Of a stretch of 54,554 nucleotides of DNA, positions 40,389 to 49,497 are shown in pieces (within the stretch, counting starts at the first letter, position 1; each line of letters begins with the position of its first letter). The DNA comes from an uncultured Oscillospiraceae bacterium (GTDB lineage: Bacteria; Bacillota; Clostridia; Oscillospirales; Oscillospiraceae), in contig CANQOA010000010.1 of assembly GCA_947625355.1 (NCBI GenBank), positions 1 through 54,554 of the forward strand, in the 5' to 3' direction. The notes beneath the pieces are model-generated. The model was not told where the DNA came from. It saw only the letters and a program-made list of their open reading frames with translations, and did not search any database. Made by a program: the position numbers and the translations under genes.

Positions 40389-40522
40389 CGTCCCCTTCCC
40401 AGAGCGAGGAGGCCGCGCCTCGGCAACGCATATTGCCGAGCGCAGCGAGGACGTGCGGCACAGACGCCGCCGACGAGCGCTGACGGGCGCAGATATGAAT
40501 CTGAACAAGGCAGACCGATCAC
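40389..40522. other. Gap with a small hairpin between PBP and ABC-F genes
   Basis: It contains an eight-base-pair inverted repeat CTCGGCAA/TTGCCGAG (40419-40440) with loop CGCATA, without a T-tract. It may be a processing or weak stop signal. No promoter of good quality is visible, so the ABC-F gene might be read from upstream. Confidence 0.4.
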
Positions 40523-42391
40523 ATGATAGACATCTCCCTGCAAAACGTGAAAAAGGGCTTCGGAGGCAATGAGGTCCTCCGGGGCGTGAGCTTTGACATC
40601 CAATCCGGCGAGCGGGTGGCGCTCCTGGGCCCCAACGGCGCCGGCAAGACCACGCTTCTGCGCATCCTCACCGGCGCGCTGGAGCCCGACGAGGGGACCG
40701 TGGTCCTGGCCGCCGGCAAGCGGGTGGGCCTTATCTCCCAGATCCCCGTCTATCCCGCGGGGACTACCGTGGAGGACGTGCTGCGCTCCGCCGTGCGCCA
40801 CCTGGACGACATCAAGGCCCGCATGGCCGCCCTGGAGGCCGCCATGCAGACGGACGCCTCTCCCCAGACCCTGGCCCGGTACGACGCCCTGGCGGCGGAG
40901 TACGACCGGCTGGGCGGCTACAGCTCCGACTTTGAGCGGGACCGGGTGGCGAACGGCCTGGACATCTCCGCCGCCATGCGGGCGCAGAGCTTCGACTCCC
41001 TCTCCGGCGGGGAAAAGACCCGGGTCAACCTGGCGCGGCTGCTGCTGGAGGACACGGACATCCTTCTCCTGGACGAGCCCACCAACCACCTGGATCTGAA
41101 GAGCACCCAGTGGCTGGAGGAATTTCTGCTGCGCTTCAAGGGCGCCGTGCTCACGGTGAGCCATGACCGGTGGTTTTTGGACACCATCGCCCAGCGGACC
41201 ATCGAGCTGGCCGATGGCACCTGCCAATTCTACGCGGGCAACTACAGCTTCTACGTGGAGGAAAAGCACCGCCGGTACGAGGAGCTGCGCAAACAGTACG
41301 AGAAGAGCCAGAAAGAGATCGCCCACCTGGAGCAGGCGGCGAAGGACCTGCGGCTGTGGGCGTTTCTGGGCAACGACAAGCTCTATAAGCGGGCCTTCTC
41401 CATGGAAAAGCGCATCGCCAGGCTCCAGACCGCTCCCCAGCCCCGGAAGGAGCGGAAGCTGACCGCCCGGTTCAAGGAGCAGGAGTTTTTCGGCGACGAG
41501 GTGCTGCTCATCGACGATCTGGGCAAGAGCTTCGGGGAGAAACGGCTCTTCGAGCATCTGGAGCTGCTCATCCGCCCCGGTGAGCGGGTGGCCGTCATGG
41601 GTGACAACGGCAGCGGCAAATCCACCCTGGTGAAGATCATCCTGGGCCAGGTCCGCCCCGACGAGGGCTTCACCCGCCTGGGCCCCGCCATCCGCACGGC
41701 CTATCTGCCCCAGCAGGTCACCTTCGCCCACCCGGAACGGACCCTGGTGGACACCCTCATCTACGACGACAAGGCCCAGCCCCAGGACGCCCGGGACCGG
41801 CTGGCCGCCTTCAATTTCACCGGCGAGGACGTGTTCAAGACCGTTGGGTCCCTCTCCGGCGGGGAGCAGAGCCGGCTGCGGCTGTGCATGCTCATGAAAT
41901 CGGACATCAACTTCCTCATCCTGGACGAGCCCACCAACCACCTGGACATCGCCAGCCGGGAGTGGATCGAGCAGGCGCTGGAGGACTATTCCGGCACGCT
42001 GCTGTTCGTCAGCCATGACCGCTGGTTCACGGACCGGTTCGCCACCCGCATCTGGGAGCTGAAGGACGGCGTGCTCACGGACTTCGCCGGGGGCTATCAG
42101 GCCTATCAGCAGTACAAGGCCCGCCAGACCGAGCTGACCCACGCCGCCAAGCGCCACGAGCCCAAACCCGCCAAGGCGGCTAAGGCCCCCCGCCCCTCCG
42201 ATCCGGCTAAGCAGATGGCCCGCCTGGAGCGGGAGATCGAAAAGCTGGAGGCGGCGCTGGCGGACGTGGCCGCCCGGGAGGAGGAGCACGCCACCGATTA
42301 CCAGAAGCTCCTGGAGCTGGGAGAGGAACGGTCCGGCATCCAGGAGAAGCTGGACGGGCTTTACAGCGAATGGGAGGCGCTGGCGGAATGA
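40523..42391 (+). CDS. ABC-F family ATPase (Uup/YfmR-like)
   Basis: A 622-residue soluble protein with two ABC ATPase domains and no membrane part. Walker A motifs are GPNGAGKTT (about 35) and GDNGSGKST (about 360); both signature motifs read LSGGE and both Walker B regions end in LDEPTNHLD. The linker between the domains is long and helical. A C-terminal coiled coil (about 565-620, LEREIEKLEAALADVAAREE) resembles Uup and YfmR. ABC-F proteins act on the ribosome, in translation rescue or antibiotic protection; a housekeeping role is more likely here. It overlaps the next gene by ATGA. Confidence 0.92.
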   Translation: MIDISLQNVKKGFGGNEVLRGVSFDIQSGERVALLGPNGAGKTTLLRILTGALEPDEGTVVLAAGKRVGLISQIPVYPAGTTVEDVLRSAVRHLDDIKARMAALEAAMQTDASPQTLARYDALAAEYDRLGGYSSDFERDRVANGLDISAAMRAQSFDSLSGGEKTRVNLARLLLEDTDILLLDEPTNHLDLKSTQWLEEFLLRFKGAVLTVSHDRWFLDTIAQRTIELADGTCQFYAGNYSFYVEEKHRRYEELRKQYEKSQKEIAHLEQAAKDLRLWAFLGNDKLYKRAFSMEKRIARLQTAPQPRKERKLTARFKEQEFFGDEVLLIDDLGKSFGEKRLFEHLELLIRPGERVAVMGDNGSGKSTLVKIILGQVRPDEGFTRLGPAIRTAYLPQQVTFAHPERTLVDTLIYDDKAQPQDARDRLAAFNFTGEDVFKTVGSLSGGEQSRLRLCMLMKSDINFLILDEPTNHLDIASREWIEQALEDYSGTLLFVSHDRWFTDRFATRIWELKDGVLTDFAGGYQAYQQYKARQTELTHAAKRHEPKPAKAAKAPRPSDPAKQMARLEREIEKLEAALADVAAREEEHATDYQKLLELGEERSGIQEKLDGLYSEWEALAE

Positions 42392-43152
42392 GAGCATCTA
42401 CCCAAAAGGGCAAGCGCGCGCTGTACATCGCCGCGGGGCTGTGTCTCGCGCTGGCCGCGTTTTTGAAATTCTGTCTGCTGGGCTACGGCATGAGCGCGCT
42501 GGCCTTTCTGGGGCTGGCCGCCTGTCTGGGCTTCTTCGGCCTGATGGCCGGGCGGCGCGGCCCAGGGGCCCGGAGGCTGAAACTGATCGTGATCATCGTC
42601 CTTCTCGTTGGCGTCGCCTGCTTTTTGGCGGCGGAGATCCCCGTGCTGATGGACTGCCGCTCCGACGCGGATACCACCGCGCCTTATCTGATCGTCTGCG
42701 GCGCTGGTGTCCACGGCAGCACCCCTTCTCTTTCCATGACCGACCGGCTCCGGGAGGCCATGGCGTGGCTGGACGCCGAGCCCGCCGGGAAAGCGGTGCT
42801 CACCGGCGCCCAGGGGCCGGGGGAGGACCTGTCCGAGGCCCAGGCCATGTTCGACTGGCTCACCGCCCGGGGCGTGGACCCCGGCCGCCTCATCCTGGAG
42901 GATCAGGCCGTCAACAGCCTGCAAAATCTGCGGTACTCTCTGGAGCGCATCGCCGCCGACGGGGGCGATCCCGCCGGCCGGGTGGCCATCCTCTCCAGCG
43001 AGTACCATCTGCACCGGCTGGGCTGGATGGCCGAGCGGCTGGGCTGCCAGCCCGTGCTGGTGGCCGCCAGGACCACGAAGATCAGCCTTTTCATCAACTA
43101 CGCCGTCCGGGAGGCCTTTGCCATGTGGAAGCTGTGGGTCTTTGGACTGTGA
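42388..43152 (+). CDS. YdcF/SanA-like membrane protein (DUF218)
   Basis: A 254-residue protein with two or three N-terminal helices (about 10-85) followed by a DUF218 domain: APYLIVCGAGVHGSTPSLSM, then DRLREAMAWLDAEP, AVLTGAQGPGEDLSEAQAM, NSLQNLRYSLERI and VAILSSEYHLHRL. Relatives (SanA, ElyC, YdcF) affect envelope integrity; the reaction is unknown. The ATG overlaps the ABC-F stop (ATGA), so the two are coupled. Confidence 0.87.
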   Translation: MRASTQKGKRALYIAAGLCLALAAFLKFCLLGYGMSALAFLGLAACLGFFGLMAGRRGPGARRLKLIVIIVLLVGVACFLAAEIPVLMDCRSDADTTAPYLIVCGAGVHGSTPSLSMTDRLREAMAWLDAEPAGKAVLTGAQGPGEDLSEAQAMFDWLTARGVDPGRLILEDQAVNSLQNLRYSLERIAADGGDPAGRVAILSSEYHLHRLGWMAERLGCQPVLVAARTTKISLFINYAVREAFAMWKLWVFGL

Positions 43153-43169
43153 ATCGGGAGGACACCGCT

Positions 43170-44360
43170 ATGCTCACTCTGGATATGATCTGGGACGCCC
43201 AGGCCGCCCTGCGGGGCGTGGCCCGGCGCACCCCCCTGGAGAACGCCCCCAAGATCGGGGAGAATCTGTATATCAAGGCGGAGAACCTGCAGCTCACCGG
43301 CGCGTTCAAGCTCCGGGGCGCCTACAACAAGATGCGCTCCCTCAGCCCCGAGGAGGCCGCCCGCGGCGTCATCGCCTGCTCCGCCGGCAACCACGCCCAG
43401 GGCATCGCCCTGTCCGCCGCCAAGCTGGGCATCCGGTCCGTCATCTGCATGCCCGCCGGCGCGCCCATCAGCAAGGTGGAGGCCACCCGGGGCTACGGCG
43501 CGGAGGTGGTGCTGGTGCCTGGCGTCTATGACGACACCGCCCGGGAGGCCGCCCGCCTGGCCCAGGAGCACGGCTATACCTTCGCCCACCCCTTCGACGA
43601 CCCGGCGGTCATCGCCGGCCAGGGCACCATCGGCCTGGAGATCCTGGAGCAGCTGCCCGACGCGGAGCAGATCGTCTGCCCCATCGGCGGCGGCGGGCTC
43701 ATCAGCGGCATCGCCTTCGCCGTGAAGGCCCTCAAGCCCTCCTGCCGGATCATCGGCGTCCAGGCCGCCGCCGTGGACTCCATGGCCCAGTCCCTGGCTG
43801 CGGGACACATCGTCACCGTCCCGGACCGGGACACCATCGCCGACGGCATCCATGTGCTGACGCCGGGGTCGCTGACCTTCGAGCTGTGCCGGCAGTACGT
43901 GGACGAGGTCGTCACCGTCACCGAGGACGAGATCTGCGCCGCCATCCTGACCCTCATGGAGAGCCAAAAGACCGTGGCCGAGGGCGCGGGCGCCACCGGC
44001 GTGGCCGCCTGCATGTTCGGCAAGGTGGACATCTCCCGGAAAAAGACCGTGTGCGTCGTCTCCGGCGGCAACGTGGACGTGACCACCCTGTCCCGTGTGA
44101 TCACCAAGGGCCTGGTGAAATCCGGCCGCATCGTGGACCTGGCCACCCGTGTGGTGGATAAGCCCGGCAGCCTCATCGGCCTGCTGCAGATCGTCTCCCA
44201 GACCGGAGCCAACATCGTCAGCATCCGCCACGCCCGGGAGGACGAGCGAACCGACGTGGCCACCTGCACCGTGTCCATGGTGCTGGAGACCAGGGACCAG
44301 GAGCATGTGGCCTGCATCCGCGACGCCCTCCAGTCCAAGGGCTATCCCCTGCTGCGCTGA
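43170..44360 (+). CDS. ilvA: Threonine ammonia-lyase
   Basis: A pyridoxal-phosphate enzyme that converts threonine to 2-oxobutanoate and ammonia. The 396 residues match the family, with the PLP lysine in LTGAFKLRGAYNKM, SAGNHAQGIALSA, the glycine loop PIGGGGLISG and a single C-terminal ACT-like domain (about 325-396, DKPGSLIGLLQIVS). This layout is that of the short type often used catabolically (TdcB-like) but also for isoleucine synthesis. The ATG has GGGAGG about nine bases upstream. RidA, which clears its enamine product, is encoded 34 bases downstream. Confidence 0.92.
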   Translation: MLTLDMIWDAQAALRGVARRTPLENAPKIGENLYIKAENLQLTGAFKLRGAYNKMRSLSPEEAARGVIACSAGNHAQGIALSAAKLGIRSVICMPAGAPISKVEATRGYGAEVVLVPGVYDDTAREAARLAQEHGYTFAHPFDDPAVIAGQGTIGLEILEQLPDAEQIVCPIGGGGLISGIAFAVKALKPSCRIIGVQAAAVDSMAQSLAAGHIVTVPDRDTIADGIHVLTPGSLTFELCRQYVDEVVTVTEDEICAAILTLMESQKTVAEGAGATGVAACMFGKVDISRKKTVCVVSGGNVDVTTLSRVITKGLVKSGRIVDLATRVVDKPGSLIGLLQIVSQTGANIVSIRHAREDERTDVATCTVSMVLETRDQEHVACIRDALQSKGYPLLR

Positions 44361-44394
44361 GCAGGACCATCATATAACGAAAGGACGAGAAACC

Positions 44395-44775
44395 ATGCCT
44401 ATGCTCAACAAGACCTCCACCCCCAACGCGCCGGCGGCCATCGGCCCCTATTCCCAGGCCATCGCCGTCAACGGCTTCCTCTTCGCCTCCGGTCAGATCC
44501 CCCTCTCCCCCGCCGACGGCGCCATCGTGGGCGCCACCATCGAGGAACAGGCCGAGCAGGCCTGCAAGAACGTGGGCGCCATCCTGGCGGCCAACGGCCT
44601 GGGCTATGAGGACGTGGTAAAGACCACCTGCTTTTTGGCCGATATGGCGGACTTCGCCGCCTTCAACGGCGTCTACGGCAAGTACTTCACCGGCAAGCCC
44701 GCCCGCTCCTGCGTGGCGGTGAAGGAGCTGCCCAAGCAGGTCCTGTGCGAGATCGAGGTCATCGCCGCCCTGTAA
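44395..44775 (+). CDS. ridA: RidA family enamine/imine deaminase
   Basis: A 126-residue RidA (YjgF) protein, which hydrolyses reactive 2-aminoacrylate and 2-aminocrotonate made by PLP enzymes such as threonine ammonia-lyase. Family marks are AIGPYSQAIAVNGFLFASGQIPL, the central NVGAILAANGL, and PARSCVAVKELP with the substrate-binding Arg, then VLCEIEVIAAL. The start has AAAGGACGAG upstream. Its position right behind ilvA fits its role. Confidence 0.95.
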   Translation: MPMLNKTSTPNAPAAIGPYSQAIAVNGFLFASGQIPLSPADGAIVGATIEEQAEQACKNVGAILAANGLGYEDVVKTTCFLADMADFAAFNGVYGKYFTGKPARSCVAVKELPKQVLCEIEVIAAL

Positions 44776-44788
44776 ATACACGGCAAAG

Positions 44789-44819
44789 CGCCGCCCGGAT
44801 GCCAGGCATCCGGGCGGCG
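44789..44819. terminator. Hairpin terminator between ridA and the convergent gene
   Basis: A 13-base-pair stem (CGCCGCCCGGATG and complement) with loop CCAGG, followed by TTCGTTATGGTTTTT on the plus strand. Confidence 0.75.
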
Positions 44820-44835
44820 TTCGTTATGGTTTTTC

Positions 44836-45702
44836 TCACGGCTCCAGGGGGTTGAAGCACACCCGCCCCAGGGCGAACAGGGCCCGGACCGGGAACACCG
44901 TGCCGTCTCCGGCGGTGGCGCGCCAGACCGCGCCGCCTCCGTCCGGCATCTCCTCCACCTCCGGGTCCAGCTGATAGCTCCCGCCGCCGTTGGTCAGCCG
45001 GTCCCGCATCCACATCATCAGGCTCTCGCTGAGGCTCTCGGTGGTGATATACTGGGCATTGCCGAACTGCGCGCTGTACCAATGATCCCCCGCCTCGTCC
45101 CAGGGCTCCCCTGTGCCATCCCATGGCTCCGCCGTGGGCACGGTCTCCGGCGTGGGCAGCACGCTCTCCTCCCAGCGGATGTCGAAGCTGACCACCTGGC
45201 CGCTGTGCTCGTCCACCAGCAGCACCGCTCGGGCGTTCCCGGCGTCCAGCGCGGCCCGCACCGCGTCGTCCTCCCCCAGGAAGATCGCCAAGAACGGATC
45301 GACCATCTGGCCGGTGAGCTCCACCTGCCACAGCACCACCGTCTCGTCCGCCGCGCCCACATAGAGCCAGGGCACCGCCGTGGAGCTCTCCAGCGGCAGG
45401 CTCAGCACGATGGGGCCCAGCACCTCGCTGACGCACTTGATGGCCGCGCCCTCAGCCTCGGCCTCGGTCATCTGCCGGCCCTGCTCCAGCACCACCCGGG
45501 AGCGGGTGTTCTGCACCAGATACAGGGTGTCGGGGATGCTCAGCTCGCTGAGGATGCTCAGGTCCACCGTATCCGCCGGCTGGGACTGGACGGCATTCTC
45601 CAGCCGGCTGTCCTGGATGAGCAGCGCCAGCTCCGGCATGAGGGCGCTGACAGCCACCACCAGCGCCGCCGCGATGATCCACAGGACCGTTTTCCTATTC
45701 AT
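44836..45702 (-). CDS. Membrane-anchored exported protein of a two-component operon, function unknown
   Basis: A 288-residue protein with one N-terminal helix (about 6-28) and a large outside part without a domain that I recognise. Two repeats of a mixed alpha/beta character seem present; an acidic, Trp-rich insertion lies near residues 194-208. It overlaps the histidine kinase gene by eight bases and is the last of the operon. By analogy with YycH/YycI-type partners it may regulate the kinase, but no sequence similarity supports that. Confidence 0.75.
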   Translation of the reverse strand: MNRKTVLWIIAAALVVAVSALMPELALLIQDSRLENAVQSQPADTVDLSILSELSIPDTLYLVQNTRSRVVLEQGRQMTEAEAEGAAIKCVSEVLGPIVLSLPLESSTAVPWLYVGAADETVVLWQVELTGQMVDPFLAIFLGEDDAVRAALDAGNARAVLLVDEHSGQVVSFDIRWEESVLPTPETVPTAEPWDGTGEPWDEAGDHWYSAQFGNAQYITTESLSESLMMWMRDRLTNGGGSYQLDPEVEEMPDGGGAVWRATAGDGTVFPVRALFALGRVCFNPLEP

Positions 45703-47095
45703 GGCCCCGCCCTCCGTTCAGCGTCACCGTGACGATGGTGCCCTTGCCCTCGGCGCTCTGGAAGGAGATGTCGCCGCCGTGGAGCTTGGCGATGCGCTGG
45801 CACAGAGCCAGGCCCAGCCCCACGCCCCCCTGGGCCCGGGAGCGGGATTTGTCCACCCGGTAGAACGCCTCCGTCACCCGGGACACCTCCGAGGCGGGCA
45901 TGCCCCGGCCGTTGTCCACCACCCGGATGCGGCAGCCGGTATCGGTCATATCCGACAGCACGAAGATGTTGCCCGCCCCGTCCATGGCCTTGCGGGCGTT
46001 GTCGATCAGGTTGGTGACCAGGCTCTTCACCAGGTCCGGCTCCATCCGGCATTGGCCCGGTTCGCACCGGCACTGGAGCGTGATGTCCCGCTCCGCCATG
46101 GACGGCCGCAGCATCTGCACCAGGGACGTGATGAGCCCCTGGGGGGACGCCAGGCGCATCTCCGGCTCGTCCTTGCCCATGACCAGCAGGTCCAGCAGCT
46201 TCAGCGACAGGCTCTCCAGCCGCTGGCCCTCGGAGAAGATATAGTTGGCGGCCTGCTGCTGGTCCTCGGGCGGGAGGCTCTGGCCCCGCAGCAGGTCGGC
46301 GTAGCCGATGATGGACGTCATGGGCGTTTTCATCTCGTGGGCGAAGGAGCCCATGAACTCCTCCTGCCGGCGCATGGCGTCCTGGAGGGCGGCTATATCC
46401 TCCTCCACCCGGTCGGTCATACGGTTGAAGTCCGCCGCCAGCTGCTCGAACTCGTCGCCGGAGCGGATATTGGCCCGGCTGGCCAGGTTGCCCCCCGCGA
46501 TCTGGCGGGTCACCCGGCCCAGCTGATACAGGGGCCTCGTCAGCAGCATGGCCAGCACCCAGCTGACCGCCGCGCCGACGGTCACCACCGCCGCCAGAAG
46601 CCGGTAGAAGATGTCCATCTGGATCTGGCGCACGGCGTAAAGATGGCTCACCGTGTAGCCCGCGTCCAGGCTCAAATAGTCCCTGGAGTTGACCTGCAGC
46701 ATCCCGGACACCTGCAGCACCCCCACTCCGTCGTTGGCGTACAGGCGGATATAGCACTGCCCCGGCTCCGCCGCGGCGGTGTCAGGGTAGGGCAGGCTCC
46801 CGCTGGCGTAGAGCACCCGCTCCCCCTGCTGCAGCCGCAGACCGCTCCAGGGAGCGGCGTCCTGCCGGTCCATCTGGCGCAGGGTGCTCACCAGATCCTC
46901 GATGTCGGTCTGGGCGGAGATGTTGTTGGCCAGCACCAGGGTATTGGCCAGCATCCGGTGGCTGCGCACGGCGATGTCCCGCTCGCTGTCCAGGCTCTCC
47001 CGAAAGGACACGGATATGAGCATGGTGCCCCCGGCCCCGAATGCCAGGGCCAGGAGCATCACGATACACAGCGTCATCCGCAGCCGAAATCTCAT
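45695..47095 (-). CDS. Sensor histidine kinase
   Basis: A 466-residue membrane sensor kinase. Helix 1 is at about 9-28, an extracellular sensor part at about 32-160 and helix 2 at about 165-186, followed by HAMP (about 187-240). The phosphoacceptor His253 lies in FAHEMKTPMTSIIGY. The ATPase motifs are intact: N-box LIDNARKA, G1 DNGRGMP, and GVGLGLALC. It starts one base after the response regulator stop, at the ATG 47093-47095. The signal is unknown. Confidence 0.92.
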   Translation of the reverse strand: MRFRLRMTLCIVMLLALAFGAGGTMLISVSFRESLDSERDIAVRSHRMLANTLVLANNISAQTDIEDLVSTLRQMDRQDAAPWSGLRLQQGERVLYASGSLPYPDTAAAEPGQCYIRLYANDGVGVLQVSGMLQVNSRDYLSLDAGYTVSHLYAVRQIQMDIFYRLLAAVVTVGAAVSWVLAMLLTRPLYQLGRVTRQIAGGNLASRANIRSGDEFEQLAADFNRMTDRVEEDIAALQDAMRRQEEFMGSFAHEMKTPMTSIIGYADLLRGQSLPPEDQQQAANYIFSEGQRLESLSLKLLDLLVMGKDEPEMRLASPQGLITSLVQMLRPSMAERDITLQCRCEPGQCRMEPDLVKSLVTNLIDNARKAMDGAGNIFVLSDMTDTGCRIRVVDNGRGMPASEVSRVTEAFYRVDKSRSRAQGGVGLGLALCQRIAKLHGGDISFQSAEGKGTIVTVTLNGGRGHE

Positions 47096-47096
47096 C

Positions 47097-47750
47097 TCAC
47101 GCTTCCAGCCGGTAGCCCACCTTGGGCAGGGCCACCAGCCTGTCCTCCCAGCCCACCTTTTTCCGCAGCCGCTGCACATGCAGGTCCACCGTGCGGCTGC
47201 TGCTCACATAGTCGCCGCCCCACACCCGCTCGTAGATGGTCTCCCGGTACAGGGCCACGCCGGGGTTGTGGGCGAACAGGAGCAGCAGCTCGTACTCCTT
47301 GGCGGTGAGCGGGATGTCCTCCCCGGCCCGGGACACGGCCATGGAGCGGGTGTCGATGTCCAGCCCGCCCACATGGAGCACATCGTCCAGCTTGTTATAC
47401 CGGCGCAGGACCACCTCCACACGGGCCAGCAGCTCCAGCACCTCAAAGGGCTTGACGATGTAGTCCTCCGCCCCCATTTTGAGGCCCTTCACCCGGTCCT
47501 TCAGGTCGTTTTTCGCCGTCAGGAAGATCACCGGGATGTCCAGGGGCCGGATATAATCCATCAGCGCGAAGCCGTCCACGCCGGGCAGCATCACGTCCAG
47601 CAGCACCAGGTCATACCGCTCCCGCTCCAGCGCGTCCGCCGCCGCCAGGCCGTCATACACGCAGGCGCACTCATAGCCCGCCTTGCGCAGACTCATACGG
47701 ATCAGCTCCGAGATGGGCTTTTCGTCCTCCACCACCAGGATACGGATCAT
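47097..47750 (-). CDS. OmpR/PhoB-family response regulator
   Basis: A 217-residue DNA-binding response regulator. The receiver domain has the acidic pair VVEDEKP, phosphoacceptor Asp52 in LLDVMLPG, the Thr in FLTAKND and the Lys in IVKPFE. The winged-helix domain follows, with SRTVDLHVQRLRKKVG as recognition part and a final PKVGYRLEA. It is 12 bases downstream of the Mrp ATPase gene and one base upstream of the kinase, which it pairs with. Confidence 0.94.
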   Translation of the reverse strand: MIRILVVEDEKPISELIRMSLRKAGYECACVYDGLAAADALERERYDLVLLDVMLPGVDGFALMDYIRPLDIPVIFLTAKNDLKDRVKGLKMGAEDYIVKPFEVLELLARVEVVLRRYNKLDDVLHVGGLDIDTRSMAVSRAGEDIPLTAKEYELLLLFAHNPGVALYRETIYERVWGGDYVSSSRTVDLHVQRLRKKVGWEDRLVALPKVGYRLEA

Positions 47751-47762
47751 GGCGGCCCCGCT

Positions 47763-48581
47763 TTACAGCTTCTGGGAGAACTCCCACAGCCGGGAGATAT
47801 CCGCGTCCTCGATCTTCCCGCTGTCGCAGGCGGCGGCCACCGCCGGGTCCAGAGGCAGCGACACGGTGTTGCCCACTCCCAGGCGCATGCCGGTCTGCTC
47901 CGCATGGCTCTGGCCGAAAATGTTCAGCTTCTGCCCGCAGCAGGGGCACTCATACCAGGCCATGTTCTCCACCAGCCCCAGCACGGGGATGTGGAGCATT
48001 CCGGCCATGTTGACCGCCTTTTCCACGATCATGCCCACCAGGTCCTGGGGGGTGGTGACCACCACGATGCCGTTCACCGGCAGGGACTGGAACACCGTCA
48101 GGGGCACGTCCCCGGTCCCGGGAGGCATGTCCACGAACAGATAGTCCACATCGCCCCAGATCACGTCGGTCCAGAACTGCTTCACCGCCGAGGCGATGAC
48201 GGGTCCCCGCCACACCACCGGATCGGTCTCGTTGTCCAGCAGCAGGTTGATGCTCATCAGCTTGATGCCGTCCCGGCTCACCAGGGCGGGCATGCCGTCC
48301 TCGCTGCCGTAGGGCCGGTCATGGACGCCGAAGGCGGTGGGGATGGAGGGGCCGGTGATGTCCGCGTCCAGCACGCCCACCTTTTTGCCGCTCTTGGCAG
48401 CCGCCACGGCCAGCATGGAGGTGACCATGCTCTTGCCCACGCCGCCCTTGCCGCTGACCACGGCGATGACCTTGCCCACATGGGACTTCTCGTTCAAAGG
48501 CTCCAGCAGGCTCTGGGGCCCCTGCCGCTGGGCGCAGTCCACGCCGCAGCTGCTGCAATCATGGGTGCAATTTTCGCTCAT
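47763..48581 (-). CDS. mrp: Mrp/NBP35 family iron-sulfur cluster carrier ATPase
   Basis: A 272-residue ParA-type ATPase that transfers Fe-S clusters. The N-terminus has a Cys cluster CTHDCSSCGVDC (5-16), as in NBP35-type members; the deviant Walker A is GKGGVGKS (about 44-51), and the C-terminal CPCC in YECPCCGQKL binds the bridging cluster. DMPPGTGDVPLTVFQSLP is the family fingerprint. It leads an operon with the two-component genes behind a strong promoter. Confidence 0.93.
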   Translation of the reverse strand: MSENCTHDCSSCGVDCAQRQGPQSLLEPLNEKSHVGKVIAVVSGKGGVGKSMVTSMLAVAAAKSGKKVGVLDADITGPSIPTAFGVHDRPYGSEDGMPALVSRDGIKLMSINLLLDNETDPVVWRGPVIASAVKQFWTDVIWGDVDYLFVDMPPGTGDVPLTVFQSLPVNGIVVVTTPQDLVGMIVEKAVNMAGMLHIPVLGLVENMAWYECPCCGQKLNIFGQSHAEQTGMRLGVGNTVSLPLDPAVAAACDSGKIEDADISRLWEFSQKL

Positions 48582-48622
48582 TATGCGCTCACTCCTCGGT
48601 CAAATGAAATATCTATTTTGTT

Positions 48623-48651
48623 AGTATATCCGCCGGCCCCGCCTTTGTCAA
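48623..48651 (-). promoter_or_regulatory. Sigma-A promoter of the mrp/two-component operon
   Basis: On the minus strand a perfect TTGACA (complement of 48646-48651) and TATACT (complement of 48623-48628) are 17 bases apart, 41 bases before mrp. Confidence 0.75.
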
Positions 48652-48698
48652 CGCCGCGGCGGGGGCCGCTGCGGCGCGCCGAAAGCCCCGGGAGCGCT

Positions 48699-48734
48699 GA
48701 AAAACGGGCCGTTGAGGATGTCTCAACGGCCCGT
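48699..48734 (-). terminator. Intrinsic terminator behind the membrane protein gene
   Basis: A 13-base-pair stem (ACGGGCCGTTGAG and complement) with loop GATGT; on the minus strand it is followed by a run of T (complement of 48700-48704). Confidence 0.85.
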
Positions 48735-48756
48735 CCGGCATTTGAAATTTAATAAT

Positions 48757-49395
48757 TCAGAACTCCAGCATCATGCGCGTCCGGACCACCTCCGGCTCCG
48801 GGGCCCGCGCCGCGCCGCACAGCCGCTTCCACAGCAGCGCCAGCACGCCCATGCCCACCAGGGCCGTCAGCAGCGTCCGTACCAGGGGCCAGCCTGTCCA
48901 CAGGTCCGCCAGCAGCACGTTGACCACCGCCGCCGTGACGGCGGCCGCCGCCAGCCACTTCAGGTTCTTTTTCCGGAACAGCTCCCGCAGCTTTTTCTTC
49001 GGGAACAGCAGCTTATAGACCAGGCTGAACAGTCCCAGCAGCAATCCCAGCTGCACCAAGATGCCCAGCAGCGCCCCCCACACGGGGCCCAGCGCCGACG
49101 CCGCCGCGGCCGGCAGCGCGCCCAGCGCCCACAGGGGCAGCAGCACCGTGGCCTTCACCGCCACCGGCAGCCGGATGAACCGGGCCCGCAGCGCGTCGGG
49201 CAGGGAGATGCGCTCAAAGCTCTCCCCCTCCGCCAGGGGGTCCTCTCCGGCGAGACGGACGGGCGCGTATTCTACCGCGCCGGCCAACCGGTCGGCGGGG
49301 AGCATCAGCTCTCTGGCCTCGAACGACAGGTTCACGCCCACGCTGGCCGCCAGCACCACGGCCGCCGCGCCGGCAGCCGCTCTTTTTTTGTTCAT
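48757..49395 (-). CDS. Hypothetical membrane protein, 212 residues
   Basis: I do not recognise this protein. It has an N-terminal helix that may be a signal or anchor (about 5-20), an outside stretch (about 21-75), then two to three helices in the C-terminal half around a basic loop (LFPKKKLRELFRKKNLKWLA). The ATG at 49393-49395 has GGAGGGG upstream, and it has its own promoter and terminator. Confidence 0.72.
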   Translation of the reverse strand: MNKKRAAAGAAAVVLAASVGVNLSFEARELMLPADRLAGAVEYAPVRLAGEDPLAEGESFERISLPDALRARFIRLPVAVKATVLLPLWALGALPAAAASALGPVWGALLGILVQLGLLLGLFSLVYKLLFPKKKLRELFRKKNLKWLAAAAVTAAVVNVLLADLWTGWPLVRTLLTALVGMGVLALLWKRLCGAARAPEPEVVRTRMMLEF

Positions 49396-49450
49396 ACCGC
49401 CCCTCCTTCCGGATGTGGTCAGCGGCGCAGACCGCGCCCATCTGGATATA

Positions 49451-49479
49451 AGTATACCACATCCCCGCCCCAAAGGGAA
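49451..49479 (-). promoter_or_regulatory. Promoter of the membrane protein gene
   Basis: On the minus strand, TTCCCT (complement of 49474-49479) and TATACT (complement of 49451-49456) are 17 bases apart. The -35 is weak. Confidence 0.45.
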
Positions 49480-49497
49480 TACCCCGCCGGGAATTTG

